From Prevotella sp. UBA3837 (GTDB lineage Bacteria > Bacteroidota > Bacteroidia > Bacteroidales > Bacteroidaceae), in the NCBI GenBank assembly GCA_002392835.1, contig DGHX01000186.1, positions 1 to 6,923 on the forward strand: a stretch of 6,923 nucleotides of DNA, read 5' to 3'. This document shows, piece after piece, positions 1 to 5,708 of this stretch (the stretch's first letter is position 1; each line of letters starts with the position of its first letter). The notes under the pieces were generated by a model, which saw nothing but the letters and a program-made list of their open reading frames with translations, had not been told where the DNA came from and did no database searches. Both the position numbers and the translations under genes were made by a program.

Positions 1-75
1 AACCGTAAGGTGCTCGCCGACCTCGCCCTGAACAACCCCGAGGCTTTCAAGGCCATCGTGGAGAAGGTGAAGTAA
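1..75 (+). CDS. rplT: 50S ribosomal protein L20, C-terminal fragment
   Basis: Only the last 24 codons and the TAA stop are present; the gene begins before the window. The reading frame starts NRKVLADLALNNPEAFKAIV and ends EKVK, which matches the C-terminal helix of Bacteroidetes L20 as I know it. L20 binds 23S rRNA early in large-subunit assembly and is normally the last gene of infC-rpmI-rplT. That order cannot be seen here but fits the strong hairpin just downstream, which would end such an operon. The identification rests on a short stretch, but the LNRKVLADLA-type motif is characteristic. Confidence 0.87.
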   Translation, partial: NRKVLADLALNNPEAFKAIVEKVK

Positions 76-78
76 AAA

Positions 79-158
79 GAAATTAAGAGATTGAGAACAT
101 GAGAAATGGGCTGCGCATCGTGTGCAGCCCATTTCTCATTTTTCATTTTTCATTTCTC
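79..158. repeat. Purine arm / hairpin / pyrimidine arm low-complexity element (copy 1)
   Basis: Three bases after the rplT stop codon, 8-base units run in phase: GAAATTAA, GAGATTGA, GAACATGA, GAAATGGG (79-110). After the hairpin, the opposite strand read from the HAD stop codon gives about 7-base units GAAATGA, AAAATGA, AAAATGA, GAAATGG. The element therefore has a purine-rich left arm, a unique core and a pyrimidine-rich right arm. A similar arrangement occurs at 4876-5004. The pattern is directly visible; its function and origin are unknown. Confidence 0.6.
99..139. terminator. Bidirectional intrinsic terminator between rplT and the convergent HAD gene
   Basis: A perfect 16-base-pair inverted repeat has arms at 99-114 and 124-139 (ATGAGAAATGGGCTGC and its complement). 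It can be extended inward by a G-T, a C-G and an A-T pair to a 3-base loop. On the plus strand it is followed by T-rich sequence (TTTTTCATTTTTCATTT, about 139-155). On the minus strand the stem is followed by a T-rich run ending in TTTCTTTTT. It lies between two convergent stop codons (73-75 and 157-159), so it probably ends transcription from both sides. The T tracts are interrupted, so efficiency is uncertain. Confidence 0.8.
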
Positions 159-609
159 ACAGCTTCCACCACGGTTTCTTCTTCTTGGTCTGTGATGAAG
201 TCTCGAAGCTGTTCATCGTGGCATTGCTGCGCTCCTCCCTCATCAGGTCTTTCCATGTCTTCCGATGGGTGATCATGCGGTAGATGGTGCCCCAGTCGGG
301 CAACCCGCCCAGGTTACGGTCGTCAATCCAGTAGTCAATGGAATTCAGCTTCCGGCTGAAGTGCGGGTTGTTGGCTGTGGTCTCCTCGGGGTAATCCTTG
401 TTGACGGCATAGAACTCCACGCCGCGCTCGCGGCACCAGTTGATGGCGTCGTTGAGCAGCTGGCCCTCGCGGACCGTCCACAAGATGAGCTTGTGGCGGT
501 CCTTGATGAGCATTTTCAGCGTGTCGGTGGCAAAGGGTAGCTCGCGCCCAATCTCGGGGTAGCGGTGCTCCACGATGGTGCCGTCAAAATCTACTGCTAT
601 TGTTGCCAT
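157..609 (-). CDS. HAD-superfamily hydrolase, BT0820-like
   Basis: This 150-residue protein has the HAD phosphatase signature. Motif I is VDFDGT, with the presumed nucleophile Asp7 and acid/base Asp9. Motif II is LILWT with Thr45. A lysine of motif III is likely Lys87 (SRKLNS). Motif IV is IDDRN with Asp96 and Asp97. The lack of a long inserted cap and the overall pattern resemble the small Bacteroidetes HAD proteins related to BT0820, which I recall only as a structural-genomics family without a firm substrate. Residues 122-150 form a polar tail ending KKKKPWWKL, outside the fold. The ATG at 609 follows the kinase stop codon by 30 bases, so it is probably the last gene of the rfbA-kinase operon, ending at the hairpin at 99-139. 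The active site suggests phosphate-ester hydrolysis in the cytoplasm; a role in polysaccharide metabolism or in reversing kinase action is inference from position only. Confidence 0.85.
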   Translation of the reverse strand: MATIAVDFDGTIVEHRYPEIGRELPFATDTLKMLIKDRHKLILWTVREGQLLNDAINWCRERGVEFYAVNKDYPEETTANNPHFSRKLNSIDYWIDDRNLGGLPDWGTIYRMITHRKTWKDLMREERSNATMNSFETSSQTKKKKPWWKL

Positions 610-639
610 AGTGCGCAGTGCTTGCTTCTTTTGTTAACG

Positions 640-3138
640 TTACTGCTTCTTCTTGCGCTTCACCGAGTCGTCGTTCTTGTTGCCATAGCTGCTCTCGGCA
701 TAGTAGCCGTAGCTGCTGCCGTAGTTGCCATAGCGGCCACCGTAGCGGCCATAGCGGCCGTAGCCGTAGTAGTAGCCATACTTCTTCTTCGACATGTCGA
801 CGCCGTTGAGCACCACGCAGATGTTGGGCAGCTTCTTCTCTTCGTTCAGCTGGTTCAGCATCTGGAAACTGCTCTTCGGGGTGTAGTCTGCACGGCAGAC
901 GAAGGCGGTGACATCGGCGTGCTTGGCTATCTGCAGCGTGTCGGTGACCAGTCCCACGGGTGCGGTGTCGAGGATGATGTAGTCGTAGTGCTCTTTCAGC
1001 AGTGCGATGATGTCGCCCAGGTTCTGGCGTGCCAGCAGCTCCGTTGGGTTGGGGGGGATGGGGCCGGCGAGCATCAGGTCGAGGTTGGCGTTCACGCCCG
1101 AAGGATTAATCTGCTGGCGCAGATCGCTCATGGTGACGCTGTTCATGGCCAGCAGCGGCGTCACGCCCGAGTCGCGATCCTCGATGTTGAACAGGCGTCC
1201 CAGTGCCGGCTTGCGTATGTCGAGACCCATCAGGATGACCTTCTTGCCCAGCAGGGCGAAGCTCACGGCCAGGTTGGCGGCATTGAAGGTCTTGCCTTCG
1301 CCCGAGGTGCTTGATGTGAAGAGTATCACCTTCTGCTCGTTGGTCATCATGAATTGTATGTTGGTTCGCAGCGAGCGGAATACCTCGTCTATCTGGTTGT
1401 TCTCGTTCTCCTTCACCACAATGCCAGCGGCGCTCTTTGCCGACTCGCTGGCCACAGGCACGTCGACGACGATGGGCAGCGAGGTGAGGCGCTCTACGTC
1501 GTTGCGGCCCTCAATCTTGTAGCGCAGTATCTGTATGAGGTAGAAGATGAGCATGGGCAGCATGAAGCCCAGCAGGATGGCAGCCAGCATGATGATGCTG
1601 TTCTTGGGGCTTACCTTTCCGGCGTAGGCAGGCTCGTCGATGAGCCATCCCTTGTCGGCAGTGGCAGCCAGCGAGATGCTGTTCTCCTCGCGCTTCTGCA
1701 GCAGCATCAGGTAAAGTCCTGACTTCACCTCCTGTTGACGACCTATCTGTGTGAGTATGCGCTCCTGCTCCGGGGTGTTCGATATGCGCTGGCTGTAGTT
1801 CGAGTACTGGCTCTCTATGCTCTGGCGCTGAATGTCGGCAGTGCGGCGGGCCTGCATCAGGGCTGTCTTGATGCTGGCGGTGAGGTTGTCCAGGGTGTTG
1901 GTCAGCGTGATGACCTGCGGTGCGCTCTCCGAAGCCGAGCGCAGCAGCTTGTCACGATCCTGGACGGTCTTGTTATACTCATTGATGAGCGAGGCGGAAA
2001 TGGGGTCGGTCATACCCACGTTTGACGGGATGATCTGGTACTTGTTAGCCGGGTCGTTCACGTGTTCGCGCAGGTAGTCGAGCAGCATGATCTGCGTGTT
2101 GGCATCGGCCAGCTTGGCGGCGTATTGGCTCGACTGTGTCAGCGTCTGGTTAGCGTCGAGGCGCAGCTCGGTCAGGCGGTTCGAGCGTTTGAACTCCTCC
2201 AGCTCGCTCTCGGTCATGCCCAGCTCGTTGTTAATCTTCTCCAAGCGGGCGTTGATGAACTCCTCGGTCTTCAGTGCAATCTCATTCTTGTCGGCGTTGG
2301 CCTGGCGGTTGTAGCATACGGCCAGCTGGTTCAGGTAGTCGTAGCCGCGCTCCACGTTCAGGTCACGAATGATGAGCTGTGCTATGGAGGTCATCTTCGA
2401 CGTGGGTTCCACCTGTAGTATCTTGGCGTAGCGCTGTGCCACGAGCTTCGGTGCCGTGATGGATACGAGCAGGTTCTGTCCGCTGGCCAGCGGGCGCATG
2501 CCTTTCGATATGTTCAGTGTGAAGGTGAGCACGCCGTAGGGCGTGGTCAGCGTGTCGGGCATGGTGCTGAACGTTCCTTCGAAGGGCAGGGCCGTCATGT
2601 CGTCGCTCACCACGCGGTAGCCCTCAGATGAGCGCGAGATGATGAAGCCGAAGCTGCTTGGTCCCTCGCTGTTCATCCGCTCTAAGGATTGGGGATCCAG
2701 GTCCACGTTGATGGGCTGCGTCTTGTAGAGCAGCACCTTCTTGATGCGACCCTCCGTGCGGTATTCCACGTAGAGTTTCAGATCGTTGATGGCTTCTAAT
2801 GACAGTCGCCTTGACTTCAGAATCTCCATCTCGTTCTCGATGCCCGTTGAGTTGGTCATCATGCCCAGATTCTGCATGCTGGCCAGTGCCGAGCCGTTGT
2901 AGCGTCGGTTCGATGTCTCCTCCTTGATCAGCATCTTTGCCGTCACCTGATAGACGGAGTCGGTATAGCGCAGGTAGATGAGAGCCCCGCATACGAAGAT
3001 GAACATTGACAGCAAGAACCACTTCCAGTTCAGTATGAAGATGGACAGCATGTTCTTGAAGTTGAACGATGATTCCTCCTCTTGCAGGCTCTCTAAGCTC
3101 TCGATGGGTCCATCGTAGTTCTTTTTTACTTCACTCAT
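640..3138 (-). CDS. Polysaccharide co-polymerase / tyrosine autokinase (Wzc-type BY-kinase)
   Basis: An 832-residue inner-membrane protein with the Wzc plan: a short cytoplasmic N terminus, first membrane helix at about 39-57, a long periplasmic Wzz/GNVR-type region with coiled-coil stretches (about 60-510), second membrane helix at about 514-537 followed by a basic segment, then a cytoplasmic P-loop kinase domain. Walker A is SSTSGEGKT (609-617, Lys616), Walker A' is VILMGLDIRKP (634-644), and Walker B is IILDTAP with Asp724. The tail has 13 tyrosines between 787 and 818, alternating with Gly, Arg and Ser, then a basic end. In this family, trans-phosphorylation of the tail controls oligomer cycling and the length and export of capsule or exopolysaccharide. 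The usual first Asp of Walker A' is Gly638 here. The start ATG at 3138 gives a typical N terminus, 47 bases after the rfbA stop. The family is clear; the polysaccharide it serves cannot be told from the window. Confidence 0.94.
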   Translation of the reverse strand: MSEVKKNYDGPIESLESLQEEESSFNFKNMLSIFILNWKWFLLSMFIFVCGALIYLRYTDSVYQVTAKMLIKEETSNRRYNGSALASMQNLGMMTNSTGIENEMEILKSRRLSLEAINDLKLYVEYRTEGRIKKVLLYKTQPINVDLDPQSLERMNSEGPSSFGFIISRSSEGYRVVSDDMTALPFEGTFSTMPDTLTTPYGVLTFTLNISKGMRPLASGQNLLVSITAPKLVAQRYAKILQVEPTSKMTSIAQLIIRDLNVERGYDYLNQLAVCYNRQANADKNEIALKTEEFINARLEKINNELGMTESELEEFKRSNRLTELRLDANQTLTQSSQYAAKLADANTQIMLLDYLREHVNDPANKYQIIPSNVGMTDPISASLINEYNKTVQDRDKLLRSASESAPQVITLTNTLDNLTASIKTALMQARRTADIQRQSIESQYSNYSQRISNTPEQERILTQIGRQQEVKSGLYLMLLQKREENSISLAATADKGWLIDEPAYAGKVSPKNSIIMLAAILLGFMLPMLIFYLIQILRYKIEGRNDVERLTSLPIVVDVPVASESAKSAAGIVVKENENNQIDEVFRSLRTNIQFMMTNEQKVILFTSSTSGEGKTFNAANLAVSFALLGKKVILMGLDIRKPALGRLFNIEDRDSGVTPLLAMNSVTMSDLRQQINPSGVNANLDLMLAGPIPPNPTELLARQNLGDIIALLKEHYDYIILDTAPVGLVTDTLQIAKHADVTAFVCRADYTPKSSFQMLNQLNEEKKLPNICVVLNGVDMSKKKYGYYYGYGRYGRYGGRYGNYGSSYGYYAESSYGNKNDDSVKRKKKQ

Positions 3139-3185
3139 TGTCGTTTCTTATAATATAAATAATGTGTATTCTCTCTTTCTCTTTG

Positions 3186-4064
3186 TTATTTGCCTTCTGC
3201 CAGCCTCACCAGATACTGCCCGTAGTCGTTCTTCAGCATGGGCTGTGCCAGTTTCCTCAGCTGTTCGGCGCTTATCCATCCGCGCTTGTAGGCTATCTCC
3301 TCAAGGCAGGCCACCTTCAGGCCCTGCCGCTTCTCGATGACCTCAATGAATGTCGAGGCCTCGGCCAGCGAGTCGTGGGTGCCGGTGTCGAGCCATGCGA
3401 AGCCGCGCTGCAGGGTCTGCACCTTCAGTTGCTGCCGGCGCAGGTATTCTTGGTTTACGGTGGTAATCTCCAGCTCGCCTCGTACACTGGGCTTGATGTT
3501 CTTGGCTATCTGCACCACGCTGTTGGGGTAGAAGTACAGCCCCACGACGGCATAGTTCGACTTGGGGTTCTGCGGCTTCTCCTCGATGCTCAGGCAGTTG
3601 CCCTTCTCATCAAACTCCGCCACGCCGTAGCGCTCTGGGTCGTTGACATAATAGCCGAAGACGGTGGCCAGCCCCTGTTTTTCGGCATTCTCCACGCTCT
3701 GCTTCAACAGTCCGCTGAAGCCCGAGCCATAGAAAATGTTGTCGCCCAGCACCAGGCAGGCACAGTCGTCGCCAATGAATTGCTCGCCGATGATGAAGGC
3801 CTGCGCCAGCCCGTCGGGTGAGGGCTGCTCGGCATACTCGAAGTGTACGCCCAGCTCGCTGCCGTCGCCCAAGAGGCGCTGGAAGCCCGGCAGGTCATAC
3901 GGCGTGGAGATGATCAGAATCTCGCGTATGCCTGCCAGCATCAGTGCCGAGATGGGGTAGTAAATCATCGGCTTGTCAAAGATGGGTATCAACTGCTTGC
4001 TGATGCCCTTAGTGATTGGGTAGAGGCGTGTTCCGCTTCCACCGGCCAACACAATACCTTTCAT
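3186..4064 (-). CDS. rfbA: Glucose-1-phosphate thymidylyltransferase (RmlA)
   Basis: This 292-residue enzyme, full length for the family, joins dTTP and glucose-1-phosphate to give dTDP-glucose and pyrophosphate, the first step towards dTDP-L-rhamnose and related sugars. The N terminus MKGIVLAGGSGTRLYP carries the nucleotide-binding signature (residues 8-13), followed by SKQLIPIFDKPMIYYP. Other family landmarks are LGDNIFYG with Asp108, EEKP at 161-164, and WLDTGTHDSL with Asp226; Asp108 and Asp226 are the expected metal ligands. An in-frame ATG 10 codons upstream (4094) lies inside the -7 promoter box, so the start at 4064 is chosen. It is the first gene of the minus-strand set, with the kinase gene next. 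The rfbB, rfbC and rfbD partners are not in the window and must lie elsewhere if the rhamnose route is complete. Confidence 0.96.
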   Translation of the reverse strand: MKGIVLAGGSGTRLYPITKGISKQLIPIFDKPMIYYPISALMLAGIREILIISTPYDLPGFQRLLGDGSELGVHFEYAEQPSPDGLAQAFIIGEQFIGDDCACLVLGDNIFYGSGFSGLLKQSVENAEKQGLATVFGYYVNDPERYGVAEFDEKGNCLSIEEKPQNPKSNYAVVGLYFYPNSVVQIAKNIKPSVRGELEITTVNQEYLRRQQLKVQTLQRGFAWLDTGTHDSLAEASTFIEVIEKRQGLKVACLEEIAYKRGWISAEQLRKLAQPMLKNDYGQYLVRLAEGK

Positions 4065-4091
4065 GTACAATAGAATTTCGAAATTCGGCTG

Positions 4092-4099
4092 CAAAGATA
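4092..4099 (-). promoter_or_regulatory. Bacteroidetes -7 promoter box for rfbA
   Basis: On the minus strand the sequence is TATCTTTG, a perfect match to TAnnTTTG, ending 27 bases before the rfbA ATG. A clear TTTG -33 box at the usual distance of about 20 bases is not seen, though a T6G run lies directly upstream. The leader would be about 20 bases with no evident ribosome binding site, as is common in this phylum. Confidence 0.75.
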
Positions 4100-4218
4100 C
4101 AAAAAAGTTGGGAGTTACACATGCGGAGCACAGAGTTTCATGTGCTGCTTAACATTTTTTATTACTCGCTGCAGGGCGAAAACTTTTGGTTCACCGCTCT
4201 CAACTGCCAACTTTTTTG

Positions 4219-4226
4219 TACCTTTG
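4219..4226 (+). promoter_or_regulatory. Bacteroidetes -7 promoter box for the 4249 gene
   Basis: TACCTTTG matches TAnnTTTG and lies 22 bases before the ATG at 4249. The nearest upstream TTTG (4185-4188) is 30 bases away, longer than the usual spacing of about 20, so the -33 element is weak or absent. The box supports starting the gene at 4249 and not at the in-frame upstream start at 4186, which lies upstream of the promoter. Confidence 0.72.
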
Positions 4227-4248
4227 CAGCCGTTTATCAATTATAGCT

Positions 4249-4875
4249 ATGGGAATATTCGGAAAACTCTTTGGCCGCAAGGCGGTCGATAATGAAGTGA
4301 AGATTGGCGGCATGGAGGACTTCATGACGCTCATCCGCGTGTACTTTCAGGCCGAGATAGCACAGCTGCTGCACATCAGCAACCTCAACGCGCTGCCCGA
4401 CCTGCGCACGTTCAAGCTGACGCTGAAGGTGCCCACCCAGCAGGGGCGCCTGGGCGTGGGCGAGAAGGCACGCTGCCGCAACATGCTGAAGGACATGTAC
4501 CAGATGGACGACCAGTTCTTCAAGGAGATAGACCAGAGCATCGGGCGCCGGTGCCGTAAGATTCAGGACGTGCAGACCTATCTGCTGCAGTTCCAGAACT
4601 TCGTGCAAGATCTGATGATGCTCACCAGCAACCTGCTGAAGTTTAAGCTGCGCGTGCCCGGCTTCTTCAAGAAGGCCATCTACGGCATGACCGAGAAGAC
4701 CATTCACGACATCTTCACCAAGAATGACTACAAGGACGCCGGCGTGCTGAAGACCGTGGCCGACGTGCGCGAATACAACAAGAAGCTCAACTTCTCAGAG
4801 AAGTGGTGCACCGATTTCGTCTACCGTGTCGTCATGCTCGCCAAGAAGGAGAAGCGGCCGGGAACGGAGAAATGA
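4249..4875 (+). CDS. Conserved-looking hypothetical protein, function unknown
   Basis: I do not recognise a family for this 208-residue protein. It begins MGIFGKLFGRK, has no signal peptide or convincing membrane helix, and is rich in Lys, Arg and aromatic residues. It is probably a cytoplasmic, mostly helical protein. Visible landmarks include a threonine/lysine-rich stretch FKLTLKVPTQQGRLGVGEKA (56-75), a likely amphipathic helix QDVQTYLLQFQNFVQDLMML (106-125), LRVPGFFKKAIYG (134-146), and a basic C terminus. There are two or three cysteines (76, 102, 187) but no CxxC pair, and no nucleotide-binding or protease motif that I can see. The reading frame uses the same GC-rich codons as its neighbours, and it has a consensus promoter and clean start, so it is very likely a real gene. 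It is transcribed divergently from rfbA and lies 166 bases before the next gene. No function is proposed. Confidence 0.85.
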   Translation: MGIFGKLFGRKAVDNEVKIGGMEDFMTLIRVYFQAEIAQLLHISNLNALPDLRTFKLTLKVPTQQGRLGVGEKARCRNMLKDMYQMDDQFFKEIDQSIGRRCRKIQDVQTYLLQFQNFVQDLMMLTSNLLKFKLRVPGFFKKAIYGMTEKTIHDIFTKNDYKDAGVLKTVADVREYNKKLNFSEKWCTDFVYRVVMLAKKEKRPGTEK

Positions 4876-5004
4876 GAAATTGAGAGATTGAGAAATTGAG
4901 AAATGAGAGCTGTGCGAACTCCTAAAAAATAAAAATTGGAGCCTGCGTGCGGTTAAATCATGTTAAGATACGCTCATTTCTCTTTTCTCGTTACTCGTTT
5001 TTCA
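4876..5004. repeat. Purine arm / core / pyrimidine arm low-complexity element (copy 2)
   Basis: Directly after the TGA stop (4873-4875) come four 8-base units: GAAATTGA, GAGATTGA, GAAATTGA, GAAATGAG (4876-4907). A unique AT-rich core follows. The stretch at about 4972-5004 is pyrimidine-rich, beginning TCATTTCTC and ending TTTTTCATC, and is broadly complementary to the left arm. The exact 10-base string GAGAAATGAG has its complement CTCATTTCTC at the start of the right arm. No strong intrinsic terminator is visible; CTCC and GGAG around 4919-4941 could form only a weak stem. The unit GAGATTGA also occurs at 87-94, after rplT. Apart from this element and the promoter at 5016, the 166-base gap holds nothing I can name. 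Confidence 0.6.
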
Positions 5005-5015
5005 TCAATATTATC

Positions 5016-5023
5016 TACCTTTG
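5016..5023 (+). promoter_or_regulatory. Bacteroidetes -7 promoter box for the coiled-coil/zapA/rny set
   Basis: TACCTTTG matches TAnnTTTG and ends 18 bases before the ATG at 5042, giving a leader of only about 12 bases. The box lies in a small interrupted palindrome, CTAC-CTTT-GTAG (5015-5026). No clear TTTG -33 box is present at the expected spacing. This is the only convincing promoter seen before the three-gene set. Confidence 0.72.
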
Positions 5024-5041
5024 TAGAATAAATTCGTGGCT

Positions 5042-5338
5042 ATGCCTCAGAGAGAAAAAGATTTAGCAACGTTTCAGACCCGCGTCAGGCAGATGATTCT
5101 CCGTTTCCAAGAGCTGAAGCAGGAGAACCAGGACTTGTATGCCATGATTGACGAGAACGAACAGCAAATCGAGCAGCTCAAGGCACGGCTGGCCGAACAG
5201 GAGCGCAACTACGAGACGCTGAAGATGGCCCGCATGATGGAAATCTCCGACGGCGACCTGGAGGGAGCCAAGGAACGCGTGGCAGGCCTCATACGCAGCA
5301 TCAACAAGTGCATCACCCTGCTCAGCGAAGAGAAGTAA
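5042..5338 (+). CDS. Small coiled-coil protein upstream of zapA (possible ZapB-like division factor)
   Basis: A 98-residue, highly charged cytoplasmic protein. Residues about 5-66 form a predicted long coiled coil rich in Gln, Glu and Lys (for example QELKQENQDLYAMIDENEQQ). After a short break (MEISDGDLEG), a second helix follows with the ending VAGLIRSINKCITLLSEEK. I have a general memory of such small proteins with an INKCI.LL-type end lying before zapA in Bacteroidetes, but no confirmed name. A ZapB-like role, bridging ZapA at the division site, is inference from size, coiled coil and position. An in-frame GTG at 5036 could add two residues; the ATG is preferred. The stop lies 21 bases before zapA, so the genes are probably co-transcribed. 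Confidence 0.85.
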   Translation: MPQREKDLATFQTRVRQMILRFQELKQENQDLYAMIDENEQQIEQLKARLAEQERNYETLKMARMMEISDGDLEGAKERVAGLIRSINKCITLLSEEK

Positions 5339-5359
5339 CAACGACGACACTGACGCACG

Positions 5360-5662
5360 ATGGCAGAAGAAAGTAAAGAGAAACTCAATATAAGGTTGCA
5401 CGTCTACGACGAAGACATCGCCATGGTCCTCCACAATCGCGAGGATGAGGTGTTCTATCGTGCTGCCGCCAAGCTCATCACCGAGCGCTATGGCGCATAC
5501 GCGCAGGTGTACAAAGGCCGAAAGAGCGACCACACCATAGCACTGATGACACTCATCGAGATAGCCCTGCGTTATCAAAAGGAAATGAGCAAGAACGACA
5601 CTGCACCCTATGATAATATTCTCCGACAGCTGACTTCTGAAATTGAAGATGCGCTGAAGTGA
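5360..5662 (+). CDS. zapA: Cell division protein ZapA
   Basis: The 100-residue product fits the ZapA family in length and pattern. It has an N-terminal globular part (about 8-55: INIRLHVYD-like strand reading LNIRLHVYDEDIAMVL, then REDEVFYRAAAKLITERY). A C-terminal dimerising helix follows (about 56-100: KSDHTIALMTLIEIALRYQK and on). ZapA binds and cross-links FtsZ protofilaments, promoting Z-ring assembly in the cytoplasm. It lies between a small coiled-coil gene and rny with short gaps (21 and 46 bases), consistent with an operon. A perfect palindrome overlaps its stop codon. Sequence similarity to E. coli ZapA is likely low, but the family pattern is recognisable. Confidence 0.88.
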   Translation: MAEESKEKLNIRLHVYDEDIAMVLHNREDEVFYRAAAKLITERYGAYAQVYKGRKSDHTIALMTLIEIALRYQKEMSKNDTAPYDNILRQLTSEIEDALK

Positions 5663-5673
5663 GCGTCGCTCAC
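5659..5673. repeat. 15-base palindrome across the zapA stop codon
   Basis: GTGAGCG-T-CGCTCAC is a perfect 7-base inverted repeat with a single central base. It includes the zapA TGA (5660-5662) and begins the 46-base gap before rny. As RNA it could form a small GC-rich hairpin with fewer pairs because the loop needs at least three bases. No T tract follows; the sequence beyond is AT-rich (ATTAACATTATATATATACA). It could be a processing site, weak attenuator or protein-binding site, or chance. Confidence 0.6.
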
Positions 5674-5708
5674 GAGAATATTAACATTATATATATACAA
5701 CACACTTT

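Larger units (their letters stand above)
4086..4232. repeat. 31-base inverted repeat carrying the two divergent promoters
   Basis: Arms at 4086-4116 and 4202-4232 are reverse complements at 29 of 31 positions, with an 85-base spacer (4117-4201). The shared core reads TTTTTTGTAYCTTTGCAG away from the spacer on each side and includes each gene's -7 box. The mismatches pair 4112 with 4206 and 4097 with 4221. Within the spacer is a small 6-base-pair hairpin (4127-4132 with 4141-4146). The repeat could reflect convergence on a common strong promoter form, a shared operator, or an old duplication or inversion. Confidence 0.8.

Noticed and set aside
79..158. CRISPR-like or transposon-end repeat after rplT
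   Set aside because: The units are 7-8 bases, degenerate and without spacers, and there is no transposase or target duplication nearby.
565..1314. A 249-codon open frame on the plus strand opposite the kinase C terminus
   Set aside because: It is the complement of the Tyr/Gly tail and P-loop region. Its long runs of Leu, Val and Ala come from reverse reading of biased codons, and no promoter or family match supports it.
3139..3185. Possible separate promoter for the kinase gene in the AT-rich gap after rfbA
   Set aside because: The minus strand has TATATTATAA-like sequence but no TAnnTTTG box, and the gap is only 47 bases, so read-through from rfbA is simpler.
4064..4094. Longer rfbA start at 4094
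   Set aside because: That ATG lies inside the -7 promoter box and adds ten residues before the conserved MKGIVLAGGSGTRLYP terminus.
4186..4248. Longer start for the unknown gene at 4186
   Set aside because: It lies upstream of the TACCTTTG box, so a transcript from that promoter would not contain it.
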